Assembly (NCBI RefSeq): GCF_014698305.1
Contig: NZ_JACJST010000030.1
Location: 1-62,292, forward strand
Direction of reading: 5' to 3'
Length of the DNA: 62,292 nucleotides
Source: Anabaena lutea FACHB-196
Lineage (GTDB): Bacteria > Cyanobacteriota > Cyanobacteriia > Cyanobacteriales > Nostocaceae
This document shows, piece after piece, positions 26,833 to 34,665 of this stretch; position 1 is the first letter of the stretch, and each line of letters begins with the position of its first letter. The notes below the pieces were generated by a model. It did no database searches. It was not told where the DNA came from and was given only the letters and a program-made list of their open reading frames with translations. The position numbers and the translations under genes are program-made.

Positions 26833-27828
26833 CTATGATTTGGCTATTTTTAGTAATTGATTAGCTAATGCTTGAGGACTTAAACTGATAGTTAGTGATG
26901 CCATAGTTCGCAAATTAAATTTTTGTGCTTTCATGGCTTGCCAAAGATAAGAACGTGCTTCTACCGTCTGCTTATTTCGCATCAAACCAATGCCTAAAGT
27001 CGTATGAGCTTCTAACCATTTCTGTTCAAAGTGAGATTTAAATTCCGCAAGGTGAGGGTCTTCCATAAATTGTTTATAACAAAACAATTCGCTTTTAGCC
27101 TTGCGAATTTTTGCTAGATTATCTCGACCACCACTGAGCATCGTATCACTTTGTTCATGGATACGATATCGCATTAATTTTTCGGGTTCATAGTAAACTG
27201 CATAACCTGAGATACAGGAGAGGTATGTTAAATACAAATCCCACATACCACCAACTTCAAAAGGAATACTATCCCAATCAATAATATGATTACGAATCAC
27301 ACAAGCAACAGCAGTGCCGATAGTTTTATCTATTAAGCCAATCTTAGTGAAAGATTTATGCACTCCTTTTTTTAAGGTATCTCGCTTGAAAGCTTTGCTA
27401 TTTCCAACAGTATAAGCATCATTAATTATCCCTTGTGAATCTATAAGATATTGATCACAAAAAGCCAGAATTAAATCATAATTTGCTTCTAAAGGTGGTA
27501 CAAGTTTGGCTAAAAAATCTTCATTCCACATATCATCATCATGAAGACTAGCAACATATTTTCCTTGTGCCATTTTAAAAGCACTTAGCTGATTAGCCAG
27601 CATACCAATATTTTGTTGATGTCGCCAAAATTTGATGCGTGAATCTTGGAAAGATTCAATCAGAGATTGAGGATTTTCAGAACTACAATTATCAGAAACG
27701 ATAATTTCAATATTTTGATAAGTTTGTTGAACCGCGCTAGAAATAGCCTGCTTTAGGTAATCGGGGCGATTATAAGTAGGAATAATTACGCTGACTAGAG
27801 GTTCGGTGAGGTTAGTATTGATAGACAT
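26833..27828 (-). CDS. GT2-family glycosyltransferase
   Basis: A 331-residue GT-A enzyme. The core starts 'VSVIIPTYNRPDYLKQAI' at 12-29, continues through 'NIEIIVSDNCSSENPQSL', and has the DXD metal site in 'GKYVASLHDDDMWNEDFL' near 90-107. 'GGMWDLYLTYLSCISGY' and 'RYRIHEQSDTMLSGG' match the C-terminal region of this GT2 subgroup. Complete, ATG start. The neighbouring GT4 gene upstream ends 27 bases before, so they share a transcript. Confidence 0.93.
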   Translation of the reverse strand: MSINTNLTEPLVSVIIPTYNRPDYLKQAISSAVQQTYQNIEIIVSDNCSSENPQSLIESFQDSRIKFWRHQQNIGMLANQLSAFKMAQGKYVASLHDDDMWNEDFLAKLVPPLEANYDLILAFCDQYLIDSQGIINDAYTVGNSKAFKRDTLKKGVHKSFTKIGLIDKTIGTAVACVIRNHIIDWDSIPFEVGGMWDLYLTYLSCISGYAVYYEPEKLMRYRIHEQSDTMLSGGRDNLAKIRKAKSELFCYKQFMEDPHLAEFKSHFEQKWLEAHTTLGIGLMRNKQTVEARSYLWQAMKAQKFNLRTMASLTISLSPQALANQLLKIAKS

Positions 27829-27855
27829 AATTACAATTCCGTTATTTCTGCATAT

Positions 27856-29001
27856 TTATTCTGAAAAATATCGAAAATCAGCAATAGTTTTGGTGTAAAT
27901 TTTTTCCAATCGCTGAATGTGAATATCAAGGGTGAATTCTTGCTCAAACCAATGCCGACCTTGTTCGCCCATTAATCGGCTTTTCTGATAGTTTGTAGCT
28001 AGTTCGTTAATGGCATCTGCCAATTTTTGAATATGATTAGCTGGAATGAGGATTCCTGTTTGACCATCTTGTACATATTCAGGAATTCCGCCAACAGCAC
28101 TGGCAATTACAGGACGATAGCGGGCATAAGCTTCTAAAGTTACCAGACCAGCAGGTTCTGGCCAAAGACTAGGAAAAACTACAGCTAAACACTGTTGATA
28201 AAGGGTTTCGAGTTTTTCTTTATGACACCAACCATGCCAAGTAATGCGATCGCTCAAACCCATTTTTTTTGCTAATTTTTCCATGTTGGTTTTAATCCAA
28301 CCTTCACCAGCAATATCAAGATGAATGCGGGAGTCCGTCTTTGCTAAAGCTTTGATCAACCATTCAATTCCTTTATCAGGAACAATTCGACCCACAAACA
28401 AAATTCGCTGATTTTGATGAATTTCTTTGGTTAAAGATGCAGTGGGATCTTGAGGATCTTGTACGCCGCAGTGAAGTGTAATCACCTGATCGGGCGATAA
28501 CCCATTACTAATAATTTGTTCCCGCACATAATTACTATTAGCAATTACAGGAATCTTAATTTTTTTGGCAGTGTTGAGAAAATTATAAGTATTCTGCAAA
28601 ACATGGAGTATTTTGTGCGGTCGGCGACTGCCACAACCATCTACCAAATGTCCCCAAGTACAGCCAAGGGGGTGCATATTGCGATCGCACTGTTTTTGGC
28701 GATCTGCTAAATATTTTGTCCCACTTGGACAGTAGCTACAGTGATTATGCAATGTAAAGACTGCTGGACATTCACCACTCCATTCTGCTAAAAGTTCTGG
28801 GTCGTGAAGGTGGAGTAACTGACATTGACTTTGGTCTAAATTTTTCAAAGAATTAATATGGCGATTGCTCACCCCATCAATTGGCGCATTGATCAAAGAA
28901 GATATGTAAGTTTCTAATCCACCACCTCCTCTAATATCAACAGCAGAGCATTGGTAAAATATCTTTTCTTTAGAAAATATGGTTTCATTTATAGTTAACA
29001 T
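27856..29001 (-). CDS. GT4-family glycosyltransferase with a cysteine cluster
   Basis: A 381-residue GT-B enzyme. The acceptor loop is 'DIRGGGGLETYISSL' at 23-37. A Cys-rich stretch at about 88-125 ('HNHCSYCPSG', 'KQCDRNMHPLGCTWG', 'VDGCGSRRP') has five Cys in about 35 residues, a pattern found in a subset of GT4 enzymes where it may bind a metal or stabilise the acceptor domain. The donor domain has 'ILFVGRIVPDKGIEWL' and the EX7E motif 'EPAGLVTLE'. Twelve bases separate it from the upstream GT4 gene at 29014, so the two are co-transcribed. Confidence 0.92.
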   Translation of the reverse strand: MLTINETIFSKEKIFYQCSAVDIRGGGGLETYISSLINAPIDGVSNRHINSLKNLDQSQCQLLHLHDPELLAEWSGECPAVFTLHNHCSYCPSGTKYLADRQKQCDRNMHPLGCTWGHLVDGCGSRRPHKILHVLQNTYNFLNTAKKIKIPVIANSNYVREQIISNGLSPDQVITLHCGVQDPQDPTASLTKEIHQNQRILFVGRIVPDKGIEWLIKALAKTDSRIHLDIAGEGWIKTNMEKLAKKMGLSDRITWHGWCHKEKLETLYQQCLAVVFPSLWPEPAGLVTLEAYARYRPVIASAVGGIPEYVQDGQTGILIPANHIQKLADAINELATNYQKSRLMGEQGRHWFEQEFTLDIHIQRLEKIYTKTIADFRYFSE

Positions 29002-29013
29002 TATGTTTCCTTC

Positions 29014-30195
29014 TTAACTAAAAACTGATGTAATTAAACCTTGCTCTGAAAATATTTCGCGGAATTGATATTGGTAAGCTTTCTCGTTATATTGTTGTGC
29101 AGTAATTCTAGCAACTCTTCCCATTTCTGCTCTCATAGATTCATTTTCTGCTAAAAATCTGAGTTGATTAGCCATAGTTTTTACATCTCTAGGAGGAGTA
29201 ATAAAACCATTTATGCCATTATTTATTACATCCGCAGCACCACAATTAGAAGTAACAATTACAGGTAATCCACAAGCCATAGCTTCTAATGCAACTAAAC
29301 CAAAACCATCTTCTACAGAAGGTAAAACTAGAACCGAAGATTTACCAAAAACTCTAGTAGGATCATCTTGACTAAAATTCCAAAATTCTTGTTTAATATT
29401 GGTGTTTTTTTGTAATGTTTCCGTCATGAATTTTCTTAGCCCACGAGTAGAAGCACCACCAATAATTAATAATTCTGAATTGGGAATATCAGCTTGTAAA
29501 AAAGCTTGAACCAGGTAGGGAACTCCTTTTCTGGGTTCAATAGTTCCTACATAAAGAACACGAAATATTTGATCAGGTTTTAAAGTAGAATGAAATCTAT
29601 TAGTATCTATGAAAGGAGTGACAACTTTAACTTTTGTTGGTTCAAAACCAGCTTGAACAAAAGTTTTTTTAGCCACATCTGAAAGTACAATAATTAAATC
29701 TGCTTGTTCACATTCATTAGCAAATCTAGTTAGCATTTTATAATTCATTGTGGCTACAGTTGAATCAGATAAAAAATCTAATTCTTGTTGAATTTGTTGC
29801 TGCATAAAGGGCAGATAATTATTCAAACAATATAGCCACGCTTTTGCACCTTGGGATTTAGCTACTTTAAATGCTAAATTAGTTTGTCCTGCTACTCCGA
29901 TAATTAAATCACAGGGATATGATTTTAATTTTTTGCTTACCTGTTGATCAAAATACAAGTCACTTAGCAATACAACTAAATCATGACGACGACGCAAAAG
30001 TGGGATACTTAATAATCTTTTACTCCAGGAAGAATTCCCCACGGGATATACAGTAAAATCGGTTTTTGGCGCTGTTAAACCACTACAGAATACAGTTAAA
30101 TCTCCTAATTTATGTAATCCTAATGCAGCATTTTTTAAACAAACACCTTGTCCACCTATTCCTAAACCTGTATTGCAAGTAAGTGTAATTTTCAT
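29014..30195 (-). CDS. GT4-family glycosyltransferase
   Basis: A 393-residue GT-B enzyme. The N-terminus 'MKITLTCNTGLGIGGQGVC' has the Gly-rich loop. 'KVVTPFIDTNRFHSTL' is the hinge, 'VLYVGTIEPRKGVPYLVQA' starts the donor domain, and the catalytic-site motif reads 'VEDGFGLVALEAMACG'. The first Glu of EX7E is shifted (an Asp, D-x7-E, sits at the strict position with the Glu one residue before), a variation common in the family. Complete; part of the minus-strand HEP-like unit downstream of hepA. Confidence 0.92.
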   Translation of the reverse strand: MKITLTCNTGLGIGGQGVCLKNAALGLHKLGDLTVFCSGLTAPKTDFTVYPVGNSSWSKRLLSIPLLRRRHDLVVLLSDLYFDQQVSKKLKSYPCDLIIGVAGQTNLAFKVAKSQGAKAWLYCLNNYLPFMQQQIQQELDFLSDSTVATMNYKMLTRFANECEQADLIIVLSDVAKKTFVQAGFEPTKVKVVTPFIDTNRFHSTLKPDQIFRVLYVGTIEPRKGVPYLVQAFLQADIPNSELLIIGGASTRGLRKFMTETLQKNTNIKQEFWNFSQDDPTRVFGKSSVLVLPSVEDGFGLVALEAMACGLPVIVTSNCGAADVINNGINGFITPPRDVKTMANQLRFLAENESMRAEMGRVARITAQQYNEKAYQYQFREIFSEQGLITSVFS

Positions 30196-30319
30196 AATGG
30201 ATTTTCGGTAGATGTCAATTTAATTTCTTTGCTATTCCCTGTACTAAATCAAGTTTTTGAGAAAACCTTCTTCAGCATATATTTTAGTCAGATCAACATT
30301 AGTTTGATTATTCAAGAAA

Positions 30320-31177
30320 TTAATTTCCCAAGTTTAACCAAAATCTATGTCTGACATCATTAACATAATGTCTCAAAGCAATTTTTCGCTTATCAAACTT
30401 GTCTGAATAACTAAATTGGTCATCAACACTTAAAACAAACTTCTCTGGATTAAGTGGCTTTGCCTGGGCATTATGCATAGCTAGGTGAACTACAGTTTGA
30501 TCTGTAAAATATATTGGTGAATCTACTAATTCGGCAACGCGATTTAATGAACTTAGCCAATCTATTTGCTTTTTAAGCAAGAAAAATCCTGCATTTACTG
30601 GGTTGATTTTTTCATGATCATGTAAAAGTATTCGCTCGTCCAGTGAAGCTAGACAATCAGGTAAATACCAAGGCAAACTATCATCTGACTGACATAAATT
30701 AATAATTTCATCAGCACCTGGGAAAAACAAAATATCGGCATCAGTGTAAATAGTTGGTTGTTCGATTGGAAGTGACATCAATACTGCCATTCTTCTCCAC
30801 ATTGCCATTACTGATTTTTGAGGATGATGAAACGCATAATCCCAAATATATTGAGGAATATCACCTGTTGCTAAATCTTTCCATTCAACAACATCAACAC
30901 AAGAATTGATTTTACCTAAAATTCTACTAGAATTTGACGAATAGCTACCGTCAGAAATCACAGTAAATTTGTTAGGAATACCAACATGACGAATAAATGA
31001 GCGAATATTTGCTACTTGGGTAGCTAAGTCTCTTTGACAAGAGAAGGAATAGACGTTGATGTTAACTTTTCGATGTTGATCAAGTGGAAAATCAACAATA
31101 TTATTAATTGCTTTTGTGTATATAAAGCAATTTAATTTTCCTTGAAGTCTTGCCGAATGATAGCCTATGTTAACCAT
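30320..31177 (-). CDS. Putative GT-A-fold glycosyltransferase (GT8/GT77-like)
   Basis: A 285-residue protein whose middle carries 'TIYTDADILFFPGADEI' near 140-156, a DXD metal-binding motif in the setting typical of nucleotide-diphospho-sugar transferases of the GT8/GT77 type. Further family-like elements are 'NPVNAGFFLLKKQ' and 'PIYFTDQTVVHLAMH'. The first 45 residues are less typical. It lies directly downstream of hepA (90-base gap), where the Anabaena HEP island also has a glycosyltransferase. The exact family is uncertain and the sugar is unknown. Confidence 0.75.
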   Translation of the reverse strand: MVNIGYHSARLQGKLNCFIYTKAINNIVDFPLDQHRKVNINVYSFSCQRDLATQVANIRSFIRHVGIPNKFTVISDGSYSSNSSRILGKINSCVDVVEWKDLATGDIPQYIWDYAFHHPQKSVMAMWRRMAVLMSLPIEQPTIYTDADILFFPGADEIINLCQSDDSLPWYLPDCLASLDERILLHDHEKINPVNAGFFLLKKQIDWLSSLNRVAELVDSPIYFTDQTVVHLAMHNAQAKPLNPEKFVLSVDDQFSYSDKFDKRKIALRHYVNDVRHRFWLNLGN

Positions 31178-31267
31178 TGTTTACCCCAAAAAAACCTACT
31201 GGCTTAAAACAATACTATTCCAGGTGTAATTAAAGTTTTGATTTATTATTAATTACACCCTTAAAAC

Positions 31268-33118
31268 CTATTTTGATTGACCTAATTCATACTGCATTTG
31301 GTGATATTCCCAAAGCTTACCCTGCTGTTCTAAAAGCTCCTGATATTTACCCTGTTCTACTATTCGTCCTTGTTCTAAAACTACTACTTTATCAGCCTTA
31401 GCAATTGTAGAAAGACGGTGAGCGATCGCAATCACAGTTCGACCAACAGCGAGCTTTTCTAATGACTCCTGAATTAATCGCTCAGACACAGAATCTAAAG
31501 CACTAGTTGCTTCATCTAAAATCAAAATCTCAGGGTTACGTAATAACGCACGCGCAATTGCAAGTCGCTGCCTTTGTCCACCAGATAACCGGATACCTCT
31601 ATCTCCCAATTGTGTATCAAACCCTTCAGGCATTTCTAAAATAAATTCTTGTGCATTTGCCAGTCGAGCCGCTTCTTTAATTTCTGCTTCTGTTGCCTCT
31701 GGTATACCGTAGGCAATATTGTTCCAAACAGAAGTGTTAAAGATAAAAGTATCCTGACTAACAACCGCCATTTTGCGCCGGAGAGAGTTAATTTCAAATT
31801 GTCGCACATCAATTTCATCGATGTAAAGATAGCCGTCTGTAGCATCATAAAACCGAGGAATTAAATCGGCAATTGTGGTTTTACCAGCACCAGATGCACC
31901 GACTAAGGCTGTCATTTTACCTCGTTCAATTGTCAGAGTGATATTATGCAGGACTCGTTGATTCTGACTATAGCCGAAATCTACAGATACTAAATCAATT
32001 GATCTTTTAAAACCTGTAAATTCAATTGTGCCGTTTTGAAAGTAGGTTTTATCCTCACTTTTCAATAAGGTTTTAATATTTTCGGCTGAACCTTGGAGAG
32101 TGCTGAGAAATGCTCTTGTGCCATTAATATCTTGAATAAATGGTACGAGACGGAATAGTACGAAGAAAAAGGTGAGTAAAGAACTAACTTGTAAAGCACC
32201 ATTAACTACAAAGCTACTAAAAGCTAAAATAATCATACCTACCAGCACAGTAGTAGCTGCGCTTTCAGCAATTGGTCTTACCAATGTCCAAGTTAAAATA
32301 ACTTTAGTTGAACTACTGACTATTTGATTACTAGCTTTGTAGTAACGCTGACGCTCGAATTCTTGAGTACCAGAGGCATGAACAGTGCGAATGCCATTGA
32401 TAAATTCTAGGGCTATTGAGGTAAAATTACCATTAGCAACTGACGTACCAAAACTAGATTCTCGCACTCTGGCATTGAGAGTTGATAAGCCGACAGCTAA
32501 GAGAGTGAATAGAAATATTGCAATTAGCGTCAGTTGCCATGAGAGCAACACCATTGTAGTTAAGTAGACAATAACCGTCAAGCCTCTAGTAAATAAAAAA
32601 GCTCCACCGCTAAAACCCTGTCTAATTCTCTCAATTTCTGTGGTGATGGTGTTAACTATTTCACCAGAACGAGTGGTACTAAAGTAACTAAGAGATAAAG
32701 ATTGTAATTGCTCGAAAATTTGTTTGCGTAAGCGGTCTCCAAGATATAATTGACAAAATTCTGTGTATATTTGGGAAAAGTAGTTAAAGGCAGCACGTAT
32801 CCAAGTACTCAATAAAATCAAAAAAGATACGCGATATAATCGGCTAACTGCTGATGTATGGATTCCCAATATGTAATGATCAAACCAGCCTATTCCTATT
32901 TGAATTGGTTGAGAATTAGGATTTGTTAAATTCTGCAAAAACGAGAGCAAAAAACCAATGCTAATACCTTCAAATGTGGCAGCTAAAAATGTAAAAATTA
33001 AGGCGAGTATGGTAATTCTACGAAAGTGTTTAAACTCTCGCAAAATCAAATGATTTTCTTTCCAAAATTTAGTACCATTAAGGAGATGGCGAAGCGGGTG
33101 AAAAATTTTCAGATTCAT
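31268..33118 (-). CDS. hepA: HepA: ABC exporter of heterocyst envelope polysaccharide
   Basis: A 616-residue ABC half-transporter with six membrane helices in residues about 30-330 and a C-terminal ATPase. Walker A is 'LVGASGAGKTTIADLIPRF', the Q-loop is 'AVVSQDTFIF', the signature is 'IRLSGGQRQRLAIARAL', Walker B is 'ILILDEATSALD' and the H-switch is 'VIAIAHRLSTI'. It resembles MsbA/PglK-type lipid-linked glycan flippases and HepA of Anabaena PCC 7120, which is needed for the polysaccharide layer of heterocysts. The position just downstream of a hepC homologue supports the assignment. It probably works as a homodimer in the cytoplasmic membrane. A 208-bp gap upstream may carry its own promoter, expected to be active in differentiating cells. 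Confidence 0.88.
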   Translation of the reverse strand: MNLKIFHPLRHLLNGTKFWKENHLILREFKHFRRITILALIFTFLAATFEGISIGFLLSFLQNLTNPNSQPIQIGIGWFDHYILGIHTSAVSRLYRVSFLILLSTWIRAAFNYFSQIYTEFCQLYLGDRLRKQIFEQLQSLSLSYFSTTRSGEIVNTITTEIERIRQGFSGGAFLFTRGLTVIVYLTTMVLLSWQLTLIAIFLFTLLAVGLSTLNARVRESSFGTSVANGNFTSIALEFINGIRTVHASGTQEFERQRYYKASNQIVSSSTKVILTWTLVRPIAESAATTVLVGMIILAFSSFVVNGALQVSSLLTFFFVLFRLVPFIQDINGTRAFLSTLQGSAENIKTLLKSEDKTYFQNGTIEFTGFKRSIDLVSVDFGYSQNQRVLHNITLTIERGKMTALVGASGAGKTTIADLIPRFYDATDGYLYIDEIDVRQFEINSLRRKMAVVSQDTFIFNTSVWNNIAYGIPEATEAEIKEAARLANAQEFILEMPEGFDTQLGDRGIRLSGGQRQRLAIARALLRNPEILILDEATSALDSVSERLIQESLEKLAVGRTVIAIAHRLSTIAKADKVVVLEQGRIVEQGKYQELLEQQGKLWEYHQMQYELGQSK

Positions 33119-33326
33119 CGGTATTTTCTAAAAGTATTGGATCAAATTAGGTAGTCCCCCATAAATACGATGCAACCAATTTCGGATATATTTTTAGTGC
33201 GATTAATTCAAATGTCGAATTACCGCACTAACGGCTAATAATTATATCCTTTAAAATTACAATGCTATAGGCAAGTCACAGTGTTTGTCTATCTAAATGC
33301 AACGCCTGAGAATCTTGATGATCTAC
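33119..33326 (-). promoter_or_regulatory. hepA upstream region
   Basis: The 208-bp gap between hepC and hepA is AT-rich and contains AATGTCGAATTACCGCAC. In Anabaena hepA is induced during heterocyst differentiation from its own start site, so a regulated promoter is expected here. I cannot pinpoint a -10, a NtcA site (GTA-N8-TAC) or another operator with confidence. Confidence 0.4.
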
Positions 33327-34043
33327 TTACCATAGATTTGTAATTACTGATAGCTGATTTTGCTGTTTTTCATCTTTTATACTTAGCTGCACTGCATCTG
33401 CTAAAGCCCAACAATTAGAGCCAAAAAAACTCATATCACCCCGCAGTACATTGAATAATTTAGGTAAATTATCTAGACCATACTTACGCATTAAAAAACC
33501 TAAAAAGGTGATATTCTGTTTTCCAGTTGTACAAAATTTGATAACTTGAAAAAGTTTACCCTTTTCACCAATATGCCACTCATAGGAAAATAGTAACCCA
33601 GGCGAGTACATCTGCATCAATAAAGCCAATACCAGCATGACTGGACTAACTAATAACAGGATAAATAAAGCTAAAATCCAGTCAATTAGTCTTTGTATAG
33701 TCCTCAATATTTGCTTACCTTGTTTAGGCAATTTCTTACCAGATACTGTGCTAAGGAAGATTGGCTTCTTAGCCTGTTTGCAAGCATCTGCCCAAAATCG
33801 TAGGGAAGTATCACCTAGTTTTGGATCTATACTTACCAAAGTAACGGGAGAATGTTTTAAACACTCTACCAATAATTGTTTATTATCTAGTGAAGGTAAA
33901 TATGGCTGTTTTAAGTTTCCAGGAAGCTTCACCAACAATTGACTCCTGCGCCATTGAAGTGTGCAGTATTGAGAGTGATAATTTTGATGCTGTTGAGGTA
34001 TAGTAGAGTGATTATGTAAATTTGGGATGATTGATGTTGTCAT
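33327..34043 (-). CDS. hepC: HepC-like polyprenyl-phosphate sugar-1-phosphate transferase
   Basis: A 238-residue member of the bacterial sugar transferase family (WbaP/WcaJ C-terminal domain), the enzymes that start a repeat unit by moving sugar-1-phosphate to undecaprenyl phosphate. Residues 1-115 are a non-conserved N-terminal part. One membrane helix lies near 117-145 ('IDWILALFILLLVSPVML'), followed by the catalytic region with 'GKLFQVIKFCTT' and 'MRKYGLDNLPKLFNVLRGDM'. The usual next motif G-P-R-P is replaced by 'FFGSNCWAL', as expected for a HepC-type variant. The position immediately before hepA matches hepC-hepA of Anabaena. The long 622-bp region upstream should contain the promoter. 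Confidence 0.82.
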   Translation of the reverse strand: MTTSIIPNLHNHSTIPQQHQNYHSQYCTLQWRRSQLLVKLPGNLKQPYLPSLDNKQLLVECLKHSPVTLVSIDPKLGDTSLRFWADACKQAKKPIFLSTVSGKKLPKQGKQILRTIQRLIDWILALFILLLVSPVMLVLALLMQMYSPGLLFSYEWHIGEKGKLFQVIKFCTTGKQNITFLGFLMRKYGLDNLPKLFNVLRGDMSFFGSNCWALADAVQLSIKDEKQQNQLSVITNLW

Positions 34044-34665
34044 ATTTCTTTGAATGTATATAGTAGCAAATTACTGATTTGATATCTCAGGCTAGTACCG
34101 TAGAGGGTAATCACCCTATCGCCTCATCAAGACATCAATTTCCTTTCACTTACTTAATTTTTAGACAATTATCACAAAACCTGTTTACTCTTACCCTTTC
34201 AGCTTTTATTTTTGTCTTCAATTTCTAGAATATAGTAATCATCAGAAATAACTAATGCTTAAATAAATTCTTTATTCACTCTTTAAATAAAGCTTGGGTT
34301 TTGGACAAAATATTAAGTTAGGATAAATTTAATCACTTGATAATGAAGCAAATAAAATTATATTTTTGATCTGGAAAACAGAATTCCTCACATTTATAGC
34401 CAAGGATACAAAAAATATAAACGACCCCAATATTAACAAAAGAAGGATGAAAATAGATCAGGCAGAAGGTAGTTTTTATGGAGAAAAACAGCATCTTTCT
34501 CTAGACCCTACCCCCTCCATTTAGTTTTGACTAATAATTCCTTGATGGTACAGAGCCAGCGAATTTATCCGGGGAATTAATCCAAGGTCGGATGACTGAA
34601 AGCCCAGCCCTAATCGGGCTGGGAAATAAATTAATAAACAGAAGACTGAAGTGGAAATCATTTAC
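34044..34665. promoter_or_regulatory. hepC upstream region with a hairpin after the Wzc-like gene
   Basis: This 622-bp gap is the longest break inside the core of the island and should hold the hepC promoter. CCCAGCCC-TAATC-GGGCTGGG (34603-34623) is a perfect 8-bp hairpin about 45 bases after the stop of the minus-strand Wzc-like gene; with only TTT following on that strand it is a weak terminator. No gene is seen in the rest. Confidence 0.55.
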
